NCBI RefSeq assembly: GCF_963678225.1
Contig: NZ_OY782764.1
Location: 767,001 to 831,000, forward strand
From: an uncultured Cohaesibacter sp.
GTDB lineage: Bacteria; Pseudomonadota; Alphaproteobacteria; Rhizobiales; Cohaesibacteraceae
DNA: 64,000 nucleotides
Reading direction: 5' to 3'
The translations under genes and the position numbers were made by a program. Shown here piece by piece: positions 15,900-24,356 of this stretch. Within the stretch, counting starts at the first letter, position 1, and the number at the start of each line of letters is the position of its first letter. The notes beneath the pieces were generated by a model, which had not been told where the DNA came from, ran no database searches, and saw only the letters and a list, made by a program, of their open reading frames with translations.

Positions 15900-17444
15900 C
15901 TATTTCTTGCTGACTGCTTTGAAATTGTAGAAGAAGCCTGAAGGGTGGACCTTATAGCCCTCAATTCGGTTGTTTGAGGCCGCCACATAGATCTTGTGCA
16001 CCAGAGGGATGATCGGCGCATCGTCCTGCAGGATTTGCTGCGCCTTGATATAGACGTCCTTGGCTTCAGGTCCCACGTCCAGACCGCGCCCTTTATCCAC
16101 CAGCGCATCGAACTCCGGATTGGCCCAGTTCTGATAGTTGAGGCCGGCTTTGGAGTGGAATTGGGATTTCAGATGCAAATCCGGATGACCAGTCATTTCA
16201 GGCGTCCAGAAGACAACTGAGACATCATAGGCGCCCTGCTTGACCTTATCGAGCATGCCTGCCCAAGTGAACATTTCGATTTTGGACTTGATGCCATTTT
16301 GTGCCAGCAAAGCGGCCATCGTCTCGGTAATCACGGACATTTCGGCACGACTGGAGTAGCTGACGATGCGCAACTCAAGCGGCGTTCCGTTCTTGGACCA
16401 AACGCCATCAACCTTCTCATAGCCCGCTTCGGTCAGCAAAGTGGCAGCCGCCTCGGGGTCAAATCTGTAGCTGGAAACCTTGTCCGAAGACCATGGAAAT
16501 GCGTCCGGGAAGAATTTCCAGGCAGGCTTGCCGATATTGTCGAGAGCACCTTTGACCAACAGATCACGATCAACAAGCAGGTTCAGGGCCTGACGGACCT
16601 TGCTGTCATTCAACGGGCTCATCTCACCTGCATTGAAGGCACCATAATAAAGACCTGCACTTGGCGCCTTGTAGACCTTGAAATTTTCATCGGCTTCCAT
16701 TCTTTGAACATCGGATGGCAACAGATGTACGACGAAATCCACTTCGCCCGTCTCCAACGCAAGGGCACGCGCATTGTGATCTGGAATGTAGCGATAGATG
16801 ATCTTGTCCAGAGCCGGGGCGTCACCCCAATAGCCATCGAACCGCTCGACCACGGTCCGGTCCTGCTTCTTATAGTCGACAAACTTCCACGGACCAGTAC
16901 CGACCGGTTTGACAAACTCGCCCTTTTCATCGAAGGACGCACGGGCATAGATAACCGTGATTGCATCGGTCAATTGGTTAGGCAAAGCTGCAAAGGGTGC
17001 ATTGGTTTCGATGGCGAGTTCTGTATCTGATACAGCTTTGATATCCTTGATATTCAAGAGATCCGAAGCGTAAGGCAGAAGAGCAATCACGCGTTCCAGC
17101 GAGTATTTTGCAGCGGCTGCGTTGAAGTCGGTGCCATCATGGAATTTGACGCCTTCACGCAGCGTGAAATGCCAGCTCGTTGGCGTCTCTCTTTTCCAGG
17201 AAGTGGCGAGACCGGGAATGAGCTTCATGTCAAAGTCGAGTTTGACCAGGGTGTCAAGGATCTCGCTCTCATTAAAGAAGCGGCTTCTGCGTGGCTTCAT
17301 GGAAAGCGGCAAGGCTTCCCACATGGTCGCGACAGTGAGGGTGTTATCACCCTCGTCAGCGTGACTGGCCGACAGCGGCGTCGCCAATGCTGCAACGGCA
17401 AGCAAAGCTGTCGCCACGCCTTTAAACAATGACCTGAGTTTCAT
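15900..17444 (-). CDS. Family 5 extracellular solute-binding protein (peptide/nickel ABC type)
   Basis: A 514-residue periplasmic protein of the SBP_bac_5 family (DppA/OppA/NikA). Signal peptide: KLRSLFKGVATALLAVAALA to about SHADEG. Family landmarks follow: LATSWKRETPTSWHFTLREGVKFHDG, PVGTGPWKF, RFDGYWGDAP, DHNARALALETGEVDF and VRQALNLLVDRDLL. Overall layout resembles NikA-type members more than long OppA, but ligand (peptide, opine, Ni-chelate, glutathione) cannot be told. Start at 17444 has GGAG ten bases upstream, and directly abuts the permease stop (TGA then ATG). It is last in the operon after both permeases; no ATPase gene is nearby. Confidence 0.93.
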   Translation of the reverse strand: MKLRSLFKGVATALLAVAALATPLSASHADEGDNTLTVATMWEALPLSMKPRRSRFFNESEILDTLVKLDFDMKLIPGLATSWKRETPTSWHFTLREGVKFHDGTDFNAAAAKYSLERVIALLPYASDLLNIKDIKAVSDTELAIETNAPFAALPNQLTDAITVIYARASFDEKGEFVKPVGTGPWKFVDYKKQDRTVVERFDGYWGDAPALDKIIYRYIPDHNARALALETGEVDFVVHLLPSDVQRMEADENFKVYKAPSAGLYYGAFNAGEMSPLNDSKVRQALNLLVDRDLLVKGALDNIGKPAWKFFPDAFPWSSDKVSSYRFDPEAAATLLTEAGYEKVDGVWSKNGTPLELRIVSYSSRAEMSVITETMAALLAQNGIKSKIEMFTWAGMLDKVKQGAYDVSVVFWTPEMTGHPDLHLKSQFHSKAGLNYQNWANPEFDALVDKGRGLDVGPEAKDVYIKAQQILQDDAPIIPLVHKIYVAASNNRIEGYKVHPSGFFYNFKAVSKK

Positions 17445-18311
17445 TCAAGATCTCCGTGATTTGAGTGGATTGGTATGTGTCCCCCGCAGACGGTCGCCAA
17501 AGGTGTCTCCGAATAGATTGATCGCCATGACGAGAGCCATGATGGCCAGCCCGGGGGCAAGAACGAGGTGAGGGTGGGATCTCAGATGAGATCGGGATTC
17601 AGCAATCATACGGCCCCATTCCGCTGTGCCGGGCTCGACGCCAAGTCCAAGAAAGCTGAGGCCTGCGAAAGAGAGAATGGCCCATGACATGGAAAAGGCC
17701 GTGATGGTAAGAAGCGGCCCGGCGATATTGGGCAATAGATGGTGCCTGATGATCCGAAAGCGCCCGGCCCCTAGGCTTTCGGCTGCCTGGATGTAAGTCT
17801 TGGCCTTTTCCACCATCACCATGTTGCGCACCAGTCGGGCATATTCGGTCCAGTGCACCGAGATGAGCGCGACAATGACCGCCCACAAGCCAAGCCCCAG
17901 AACGCCTGCAATGACCATGGTGATTGCGAGCGCGGGGAGCACCGACATGCCTTCGCACAGGCGCATGACGAACTTGTCCAGCAAGCCTCCCAAGTAGCCG
18001 GAAAGAGCACCGATGAGCGTTCCGATGCCGCCAGCAAACAGGACGACAAGCAAGGCGCTGCCAACAGTAATGCGGGCCCCATACAGAAGGCGTGAAAAGA
18101 CATCGCGTCCCATCTGATCAGTCCCGAGCCAATGGCTGGGTGACGGACTGGCAAGTCTGTTCAGAATATCAATCGCTTGGGGATCGTAAGGTGCGAAAAA
18201 TGGAATCCCGATACACAGGAGAACCACGACAAGAAATACCAGCCTCTTTAGAGGCATTCGTCTCCAATGAGAGCGGGCACGCAATTGATTGTCCGGAGTT
18301 CTTCGGAGCAT
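17445..18311 (-). CDS. ABC transporter permease, DppC/NikC type
   Basis: A 288-residue inner-membrane permease. It has the DppC-type N-terminal helix and then SHWLGTDQMGRDVFSRLLYGAR, typical of DppC/NikC, and the cytoplasmic EAA loop AAESLGAGRFRIIRHHLLPN that contacts the ATPase, followed by LSFLGLGVEPGTAEWG. It pairs with the DppB-like permease, which ends directly before this ATG (TAG then ATG). GGAG sits about ten bases upstream. It needs an ABC ATPase supplied from elsewhere. Confidence 0.93.
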   Translation of the reverse strand: MLRRTPDNQLRARSHWRRMPLKRLVFLVVVLLCIGIPFFAPYDPQAIDILNRLASPSPSHWLGTDQMGRDVFSRLLYGARITVGSALLVVLFAGGIGTLIGALSGYLGGLLDKFVMRLCEGMSVLPALAITMVIAGVLGLGLWAVIVALISVHWTEYARLVRNMVMVEKAKTYIQAAESLGAGRFRIIRHHLLPNIAGPLLTITAFSMSWAILSFAGLSFLGLGVEPGTAEWGRMIAESRSHLRSHPHLVLAPGLAIMALVMAINLFGDTFGDRLRGTHTNPLKSRRS

Positions 18312-19250
18312 CTATATGGCTCCTCGCACTCTGGGATCAATCAGCGTGATCAGATAGTCGACCACCAGATTGATAACGACATATCCGGACGCGATCACAA
18401 GAAAGCACATCTGGATGAGCGGATAGTCTCTGTTGAACAGGGATTCAACCAGCAGACTGCCGATTCCGGGCCAGGCAAAAATGGTTTCGACCACAATCAT
18501 GCCATCGAAAATCTTGGCAAACTGTAGCCCGGTCAGCGTCAGCGTTGATGGCAAGATATTCGGCGCCACGTGGCTCAAGAGAATGCGAAGCCGTCCCATT
18601 CCCTTGGCATTTGCTGTGCGGACATAATCCTGCGACAGCTCGTCGAGCAGGCGCGCGCGGACAAAGCGCGCAATGACACCGGTAACCGACGTTGCAATAA
18701 CCAATGCAGGAAGAACCACGTGAGCCAGCGTGCCATGGCCGGAACTTGGCAAAAGATCGAGGAAAAGCGAGAAGAACAACGCCATCAAAAGCGCCAGCCA
18801 GAAATTGGGAATGGACATGCCCACCACACTCAAAGCGGTCAAGGCTCTGTCGATCCATCCACCGGTATGAGTGGCGCAGAAAAAGCCGATTGGAATGGCT
18901 AGTATCAAAGCAGTTGCCAGTGATGTGACACCAAGAAATAGCGAGCGGCTGATACGAAGGGCCATGTCGCTCGAAACAGCCTCGCCTGTAATGAACGATT
19001 GCCCAAGGTCACCACCCAGCGCATCTGTCAGCCAGTGCCAATATTGCAGTGGCATAGGATCATTGAAGCCATTGTCTTGCGCAAATTGCGCGACAGTGGT
19101 CGGGTCTGGCAGGGTTCCATCCATCTGGGCAAGGAGCAGCACCTCTGCGAAATCTCCCGGAAGCAGCCGTAGCAAGGCAAACCCGACGATAGAGATTACA
19201 AACAATAGGATCACAGCCTGAACGAGGCGCTGGAAAAGTTGGATCGCCAT
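18312..19250 (-). CDS. ABC transporter permease, DppB/NikB type
   Basis: A 312-residue permease with an N-terminal helix (FQRLVQAVILLFVISIVGFALL), RLLPGD, a periplasmic insert, and the EAA loop TANAKGMGRLRILLSHVAPNI, as in DppB/NikB. I use the ATG at 19250; a TTG at 19274 would add eight residues. No clear ribosome site is seen at either. An 85-base gap separates it from the upstream GATase-like gene and contains an inverted repeat (19289-19309), so a second promoter may start here. It forms a heterodimer with the downstream DppC-like permease. Confidence 0.92.
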   Translation of the reverse strand: MAIQLFQRLVQAVILLFVISIVGFALLRLLPGDFAEVLLLAQMDGTLPDPTTVAQFAQDNGFNDPMPLQYWHWLTDALGGDLGQSFITGEAVSSDMALRISRSLFLGVTSLATALILAIPIGFFCATHTGGWIDRALTALSVVGMSIPNFWLALLMALFFSLFLDLLPSSGHGTLAHVVLPALVIATSVTGVIARFVRARLLDELSQDYVRTANAKGMGRLRILLSHVAPNILPSTLTLTGLQFAKIFDGMIVVETIFAWPGIGSLLVESLFNRDYPLIQMCFLVIASGYVVINLVVDYLITLIDPRVRGAI

Positions 19251-19288
19251 AAGACATATTGGTTCTGGAGACAAATGAGTGAATTATT

Positions 19289-19309
19289 CTTGAGTTTTAT
19301 ACTCATATT
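19289..19309. promoter_or_regulatory. Inverted repeat, copy 1, in front of the permease genes
   Basis: TGAGT-N5-ACTCA within a 21-base element that agrees at 19 of 21 positions with copy 2 at 20678-20698. It lies about 40 bases upstream of the DppB-type permease start. Shared sequence and identical spacing suggest one regulator controls both promoters of the ABC cluster. Confidence 0.55.
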
Positions 19310-19334
19310 TAATTCGCTTTGTCCAGATCCGCTT

Positions 19335-19970
19335 CTAACCTTCCGAAAGCCAGGTGAGGAACCTGTCCAGAAATACCGTTGTCGCAGGCATGAAATGACA
19401 GCCATGATGATAGAATGGATCAAGTGTGGTCACGATCAGGGTTCCGGGGGCGTAACTGGATACATCTTCAAACATCAGGCATCCGCCATTCTGCGTGGCG
19501 ATCAAACTTTGCTGGTTCTTGGTCAGAGGATCCAATGTTCCGTGCAGATGCCAAGTCGCGGCCTCCTTGGTGACATGGGCCGACATGGGATGATTGGTGT
19601 CCACGATCCGCACACCAAGATCGGCCCCTTTCTCAAGCCACCACCAGAAATTCGTTTCCATCCCTGTGAAATTGATGTCCGGCAACCACCGATCCGGGAA
19701 GGTTTCCCCCATCACGACCAGCCTGCCTCCGGCTTTCATGTAACTTTGAAACTGCTCCGATAGGGGAGCGAGATGAAACGCGTTCGTTCTGCATGGAATG
19801 ATGAGCGTTTCGAACTGCGTCAGATCGGTAAGAGGAACATCCCTGATATAGATGACCTCATCGAAGAAGCGTGCAAACGGCTCACACCGCAAGGATTGAT
19901 GGTGATAAGAGAATCCACCATCAATCGCTGCGATGGATTTCTTCTGGGGGGCTTGCTCGATAGTCATCAT
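19335..19970 (-). CDS. GATase/ThuA-like protein of unknown function (copy 2 of pair)
   Basis: A 211-residue soluble protein. The order of strands and the segments FETLIIPCRTN, SYMKAGGRLVVMGETFP and the closing DRFLTWLS resemble class I glutamine-amidotransferase-like or ThuA-like domains, in which a cysteine nucleophile may or may not be active. Here a cysteine in IIPCRTN falls near the expected position, with no clear catalytic triad. Start 19970 has AAGGA eight bases upstream. It shares layout with the neighbouring protein at 19996 (same domain, about same length), so the two are probably duplicates, perhaps acting as a heterodimer. Role in ABC-substrate metabolism is inference. Confidence 0.7.
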   Translation of the reverse strand: MMTIEQAPQKKSIAAIDGGFSYHHQSLRCEPFARFFDEVIYIRDVPLTDLTQFETLIIPCRTNAFHLAPLSEQFQSYMKAGGRLVVMGETFPDRWLPDINFTGMETNFWWWLEKGADLGVRIVDTNHPMSAHVTKEAATWHLHGTLDPLTKNQQSLIATQNGGCLMFEDVSSYAPGTLIVTTLDPFYHHGCHFMPATTVFLDRFLTWLSEG

Positions 19971-19995
19971 CGAAAAATCCTTCTCAAAGGGCCAG

Positions 19996-20637
19996 TCACA
20001 CAGCTAAGATCGTATCTTTCAGGCTTGAGCTTTCGCTCAGCCAGTCGAAGAAGCGTTGAACGTAAGACAGATTTTCCGGAGAACCGATCATCAGAAACCC
20101 CCAGATATCATTACCGGCATGAACGAAAATGCGCCCACCACTCTCGCGCTCGACAATCCAGTCAAGCGGCCAATGGTCCGCACCGATGCTGTTGATGACA
20201 AAGGCTCCCTCAGGAGGTGGATTCATCCCGCGGCCATAAAAACCAGATACGCCTTTTCTGAATGACAACAGCTCACCGGTGATGCCGTCAAACGCAGGAT
20301 GATCCGCTTCGCGATGAACGATAAGATCGTTTCTTCCGCGCTTTGGCAGCGGCTGAAAGCGGGTGAGTTCTGGCAGGAAAGGCTGCACCACATGGCCGTT
20401 GAACAGGACCGTCCCACCGCATGCCAGATAGCTTTCGAACTTGTCCTTCAACTCCATCAGATGAATCTGATCTGCATGGATAGTCAGAATGACCGCGTCA
20501 TAGACAGCCCAGTTCAGACGATCAATTTCATATTGTTGCAGAACATCGACCCGATGACGATCCAGGCGGGGCGGAAGGGCAGCCAATCCCACAGCAGTAT
20601 TGTCGACGAACAGAAAACGTCCTTGTGATTTTGCCAT
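19996..20637 (-). CDS. GATase/ThuA-like protein of unknown function (copy 1 of pair)
   Basis: A 213-residue soluble protein. Strand FLFVDNTAVG, then AVYDAVILTIHADQ, SYLACGGTVLFNGHVVQPF and the C-terminal YVQRFFDWLS give the flavodoxin-like outline of GATase1/ThuA-like domains. There is no cysteine at the nucleophile position (ILTIHAD), unlike the second copy. It is the first gene of the minus-strand cluster and is divergent from the unrecognised gene at 20764; the shared region carries inverted-repeat copy 2. Function unknown. Confidence 0.7.
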   Translation of the reverse strand: MAKSQGRFLFVDNTAVGLAALPPRLDRHRVDVLQQYEIDRLNWAVYDAVILTIHADQIHLMELKDKFESYLACGGTVLFNGHVVQPFLPELTRFQPLPKRGRNDLIVHREADHPAFDGITGELLSFRKGVSGFYGRGMNPPPEGAFVINSIGADHWPLDWIVERESGGRIFVHAGNDIWGFLMIGSPENLSYVQRFFDWLSESSSLKDTILAV

Positions 20638-20677
20638 TGGCTCTCTTTCGCAAGTGCGTTGAAATGAAATATTTTAT

Positions 20678-20698
20678 CTTGAGTTCTTTACTCATATT
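20678..20698. promoter_or_regulatory. Inverted repeat, copy 2, in the divergent promoter region
   Basis: TGAGT-N5-ACTCA in a 21-base element nearly identical to copy 1 at 19289-19309. It lies 41 bases upstream of the GATase-like start and 66 upstream of the gene at 20764. Additional half sites ACTCA occur at 20724 and 20757. Confidence 0.55.
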
Positions 20699-20763
20699 AT
20701 TTATCGATATTCTTGTATAAAAAACTCAAATTTTGTCAACAGCGATATGGGAAAACACTCAAA

Positions 20764-21327
20764 ATGAAAAATCCGTACGGCATTGGAGAACGTCACGCAC
20801 CGACAGTGGATCTGAGAGAAGGCGATTGCCCTCTTTCTTTTACGCGGGAAGATTTTATCCGCTATGCCGGACCGGATCAGATCATCGCCACGGCTCTTAT
20901 GTTTCAGATGCTCAAAAAGGCTTCTGCCGAATTGGCCAATGACGGTTTGATCGAAAGAAACGCACTTAAGGTGCAAGTTGGTTTCCCCGGCCCCGGAGTC
21001 ACTGATATCATTGAGCTTGTTCTTCGCGGCAGCACACGCAACGCCGACAATATAACGATAAAAACGGAAGGCCTCCCCAAACAGGCCCCAGAAGCTCTGA
21101 TCGGACGCTTCTACTATGAATTTGAGTATGAAGGAAAACGGATTGCCCTATGGCCGGTGGATGGCTATTTCACAGAAGAATTTCGCAATATGGTGCGAGG
21201 GTTCCAGCCGCGCAAAGGTGATGACGCTGAACAAAGTGCCTATCAATCTTTCAAACAGGACTTGATTTCGAGACTTATGGCTACGGCTCCTGACGATCTA
21301 TTCAATCTGAAAATCCTTAGCCAATAG
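20764..21327 (+). CDS. Unrecognised conserved-looking protein, divergent to ABC cluster
   Basis: A 187-residue soluble protein I do not recognise. It has no signal peptide or membrane helix. It opens KNPYGIGERHAPTVDLREGDCPLSF, then a helix DQIIATALMFQMLKKASAEL, a strand-rich middle (VQVGFPGPGVTDIIELVLRG, ALIGRFYYEFEYEGKRIALWP), and a charged C terminus. The ATG at 20764 is chosen over 20713 because the earlier one starts in the AT-rich promoter region. Its divergence from the GATase pair, with a shared inverted repeat between, suggests co-regulation and a role with that transporter cluster. Codon use looks normal for the window. Confidence 0.65.
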   Translation: MKNPYGIGERHAPTVDLREGDCPLSFTREDFIRYAGPDQIIATALMFQMLKKASAELANDGLIERNALKVQVGFPGPGVTDIIELVLRGSTRNADNITIKTEGLPKQAPEALIGRFYYEFEYEGKRIALWPVDGYFTEEFRNMVRGFQPRKGDDAEQSAYQSFKQDLISRLMATAPDDLFNLKILSQ

Positions 21328-21582
21328 ATTTGCACTATGGGATGCCCCTCCTGAATCAATGAGATTGGATCAGGGGACCGTTGAAGCAGAAGAAGCATTT
21401 ACCAGAATTCAAAACCAAAGTTGCGTTTGAAGCTTTGAAAGGCGAGCTTATATGAGCTGGCCTTTTCTTTTGATGAATTGGCAGCTTAGCAATCCTCCAA
21501 TTTTAAAGCCAAGGCTACATTCCCCGCATTTTCCCCAATTTTTCATATATTCCAGATCTTATAAACTTGCAAATATCAAAAA
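21328..21582. other. Intergenic region upstream of sitA
   Basis: Together with the promoter region this is a 320-base gap. It holds an imperfect hairpin near 21343-21375 (CCTGA and TCAGG arms) that may end the upstream gene, then AT-rich sequence. No gene is visible; the open frame that runs into sitA from 21452 lacks a ribosome site and a signal peptide at its start. Confidence 0.45.
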
Positions 21583-21618
21583 TATAATGCTCTTATGCCA
21601 TTGCAAGTCATTCGCAAT
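21583..21618 (+). promoter_or_regulatory. Possible -10 box and Mur/Fur-type operator before sitA
   Basis: A TATAAT lies at 21583-21588 and is followed by an inverted repeat ATTGC-N9-GCAAT (21600-21618), where transcription would start. In alphaproteobacteria sitABCD is typically repressed by Mur (a Fur homologue sensing Mn) through GC/AT dyads of this kind. No good -35 was found, and the match to a Mur box is only approximate. Confidence 0.4.
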
Positions 21619-21649
21619 TAGAAAGAGTCCCTCTAGGCCGGAGCCCTCA

Positions 21650-22564
21650 ATGCCCCTTTCAAAACGACATGTCTTACGCCCATTGCTGCCCGCCCTTGTG
21701 GCTATTGCCTTTTGCTCGGGCGCAACAATCACGGCCAATTCAGCCGAGAAAATGAAGGTGGTCACCACCTTTACCATTCTGGCAGACATGGCTTCGAATG
21801 TTGCCGGGGACGCAGCTGATATCGTGTCGATCACCAAACCGGGAGCTGAAATTCACGGCTATGAGCCAACGCCACAGGATATTGTGCGGGCCTATGATGC
21901 AGACTTGATCCTGTGGAATGGTCTCAATCTGGAACGCTGGTTCGAACAGTTTGTCGGCCAGTTGGGAGATGTTCCCTCGGCGACCCTGACAGATGGCATA
22001 GACCCTATTTCCATTGCCGCAGGCGAATATGAAGGCAAGCCAAACCCGCATGCATGGATGGGTCTCGATAATGCGTTGATCTATATCGACAATATATCAA
22101 AAGCCCTTTCAGGCCATGATCCGGAAAACGCAGCCACTTACGCCAGCAATGCCGCTACCTACAAGGATCAGTTGCGCGGCACTCTTGAACCGCTGCGCGA
22201 GATGATAACCAAAATCCCTGATGAGAAACGCTGGCTGGTTACCTGCGAAGGCGCGTTTAGTTATCTGGCGCGCGATTTTCATATGAAGGAGCTGTATCTC
22301 TGGCCCATGAATGCCGATCAGATCGGCACGCCAAAGCAGGTCAAATCCGTCATTGACGGGGTGAAAGAACATGAGATCCCTGTGATTTTTTGCGAAAGCA
22401 CCGTCAACACGGCACCGGCCAAGCAGGTAGCACGCGAAACCGGCAGTCGCTATGGCGGAGAGCTTTATGTCGATTCATTAAGCGAAGCCAGCGGGCCCGT
22501 ACCGACCTATCTCGACCTTCTCACGGTAACATCCAGCACCGTTGCTAAAGGGCTCCTGAACTGA
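21650..22564 (+). CDS. sitA: Manganese/iron ABC transporter, periplasmic binding protein SitA
   Basis: A 304-residue cluster A-I metal-binding protein. Signal peptide from [18 protein letters not shown] to about NSAEK. Metal ligands are read as His in [13 protein letters not shown], His in NPHAWMG, Glu in [14 protein letters not shown] and Asp in YVDSLSE; His-His-Glu-Asp is the Mn/Fe set, while Zn proteins have a third His instead of Glu. There is no His-rich loop. [17 protein letters not shown] is typical of SitA. Start 21650 has CGGAG seven bases upstream; the longer frame from 21452 has no signal peptide. First gene of sitABCD. Confidence 0.94.
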   Translation: MPLSKRHVLRPLLPALVAIAFCSGATITANSAEKMKVVTTFTILADMASNVAGDAADIVSITKPGAEIHGYEPTPQDIVRAYDADLILWNGLNLERWFEQFVGQLGDVPSATLTDGIDPISIAAGEYEGKPNPHAWMGLDNALIYIDNISKALSGHDPENAATYASNAATYKDQLRGTLEPLREMITKIPDEKRWLVTCEGAFSYLARDFHMKELYLWPMNADQIGTPKQVKSVIDGVKEHEIPVIFCESTVNTAPAKQVARETGSRYGGELYVDSLSEASGPVPTYLDLLTVTSSTVAKGLLN

Positions 22565-22565
22565 C

Positions 22566-23468
22566 ATGGCTTTCGACACTCAGGACCTCACCACATCAAG
22601 CCCCCTTGAGGGGGACGGCATCACGGCAAGTGGCGTCACGGTAACCTATCGCAACGGACACACTGCGCTGCATGATGCATCCTTTGAAACGCCGAAGGGC
22701 ACTATCACTGCATTGGTGGGGGTGAATGGATCGGGCAAGTCCACCTTGTTCAAAGCCATCATGGGTTTTGTGCCGGTGGCTGCGGGCACGATTTCCCTTT
22801 GGGGGCTTCCCATCAAGCAGGCGTTGAAGTGCAATCTTGTTGCCTATGTGCCGCAGGCTGAAGAGGTAGACTGGGCCTTCCCCGTATTGGTGGAAGATGT
22901 TGTGATGATGGGACGCTATGGCCATATGGGCTTTCTGCGCCGCCCCAAAAAGGCAGACCATGACGCGGTGAATGAAGCACTTGATCGGGTCAATATGCAG
23001 GACTTTCGCAAGCGACAGATTGGCGAGCTCTCGGGCGGGCAGCGCAAGCGCGTGTTTCTGGCTAGAGCACTGGCGCAGAATGGCATGGTGATCCTGCTCG
23101 ATGAGCCTTTTACCGGCGTTGATGTCAAAACAGAAGACCAGATCATCGCCCTGTTGCGCTCTTTGCGCGAAGAAGGACGCGTGATGCTGGTCTCAACTCA
23201 CAATCTGGGTTCGGTGCCGGAATTCTGCGACCGCACAGTCCTGGTCAAGGGCACGGTGCTGGGATATGGCCCGACAGAGACCACCTTCACCCGATCCAAT
23301 CTGGAACAAGCTTTTGGCGGCGTGCTGCGTCACTTCACCTTGGGGGGAGAGAATCTGCATGAGGATGCCGCTTCAGACCAACGCAAAGTGACCATCCTCT
23401 CCGATGACGAACGCCCGCTTGTGCAATATGGCCAGAAAACCATGGTGCATGAGGAGGATGAGACATGA
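22566..23468 (+). CDS. sitB: Manganese/iron ABC transporter ATPase SitB
   Basis: A 300-residue ABC ATPase. Walker [11 protein letters not shown]-loop [10 protein letters not shown], signature LSGGQRKR, Walker [14 protein letters not shown] and the switch histidine in STHNLG are all intact. [22 protein letters not shown] is characteristic of the metal-transporter group. It hydrolyses ATP to drive SitCD. The start is one base after the sitA stop, and its stop overlaps the sitC start by ATGA. A C-terminal extension of some 40 acidic and histidine-containing residues follows the nucleotide-binding domain. Confidence 0.95.
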   Translation: MAFDTQDLTTSSPLEGDGITASGVTVTYRNGHTALHDASFETPKGTITALVGVNGSGKSTLFKAIMGFVPVAAGTISLWGLPIKQALKCNLVAYVPQAEEVDWAFPVLVEDVVMMGRYGHMGFLRRPKKADHDAVNEALDRVNMQDFRKRQIGELSGGQRKRVFLARALAQNGMVILLDEPFTGVDVKTEDQIIALLRSLREEGRVMLVSTHNLGSVPEFCDRTVLVKGTVLGYGPTETTFTRSNLEQAFGGVLRHFTLGGENLHEDAASDQRKVTILSDDERPLVQYGQKTMVHEEDET

Positions 23469-24355
23469 TGGCGATCCTGCTCGAACCCTTCGGATACAGC
23501 TATATGACCAACGCCATGTGGGTCTCGGCGCTGGTCGGGTGCGTCTGTGCTTTTCTCTCGGCCTTTCTCATGCTCAAGGGTTGGTCGCTGATCGGGGATG
23601 CCCTGTCCCATTCGGTGGTGCCCGGTGTGGCAGGCGCCTATATGCTCGGGCTACCTTTTGCGCTCGGGGCCTTCATTGCAGGTGGCCTTGCGGCAGGCAG
23701 CATGCTTTTTCTGTCAGAGCGCTCAGGGCTCAAGATCGATGTGATCATTGGGCTAATTTTCACGTCCTTCTTCGGGCTCGGCCTGTTCATGGTGTCCATC
23801 AACCCTATGGCCATCAGCATTCAAACCATCACCATGGGCAACATTCTAGCCATCACACCAGAAGATACCCTGCAGCTCGCGCTAATCGGCATCATCTCGC
23901 TCATCATCCTGACGGCCAAATGGAAAGACCTTATGGTCACCTTCTTTGATGAAAGCCACGCCCGCACCATCGGCCTCAATCCGCCATTGCTTAAGGCGAT
24001 CTTCTTTGTGCTGCTGTCTGCCTCGGTCGTGGCCGCGATGCAGACAGTGGGAGCTTTCCTCGTGATCGCCATGGTCGTTACCCCCGGCGCAACAGCCTAT
24101 CTGTTCTGCGACCGATTCCCACGGCTTATCATCACCGCAATCGTCATTGGAGCCCTGACCGGATTTTTCGGCGCCTATATCAGCTATTTTCTGGATGGCG
24201 CCACGGGTGGTGTGATCGTTACCCTGCAAACGCTGCTTTTCCTGATCGCTTTTCTGCTGGCGCCGAAGCACGGATTGCTGGCAGCCAAACGCAAGGCCAG
24301 AGAGGCTGTTGCAAGGCATGATGAACCACTGGCTGCAGAGCGGAAGGACGCGTGA
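23465..24355 (+). CDS. sitC: Manganese/iron ABC transporter permease SitC
   Basis: A 296-residue ABC-3 family permease with about eight membrane helices. Landmarks: [47 protein letters not shown] and [11 protein letters not shown], the core of ABC-3 proteins. The start overlaps the sitB stop (ATGA), so translation is coupled. It forms the membrane channel with SitD. Confidence 0.94.
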   Translation: MMAILLEPFGYSYMTNAMWVSALVGCVCAFLSAFLMLKGWSLIGDALSHSVVPGVAGAYMLGLPFALGAFIAGGLAAGSMLFLSERSGLKIDVIIGLIFTSFFGLGLFMVSINPMAISIQTITMGNILAITPEDTLQLALIGIISLIILTAKWKDLMVTFFDESHARTIGLNPPLLKAIFFVLLSASVVAAMQTVGAFLVIAMVVTPGATAYLFCDRFPRLIITAIVIGALTGFFGAYISYFLDGATGGVIVTLQTLLFLIAFLLAPKHGLLAAKRKAREAVARHDEPLAAERKDA

Positions 24356-24356
24356 C

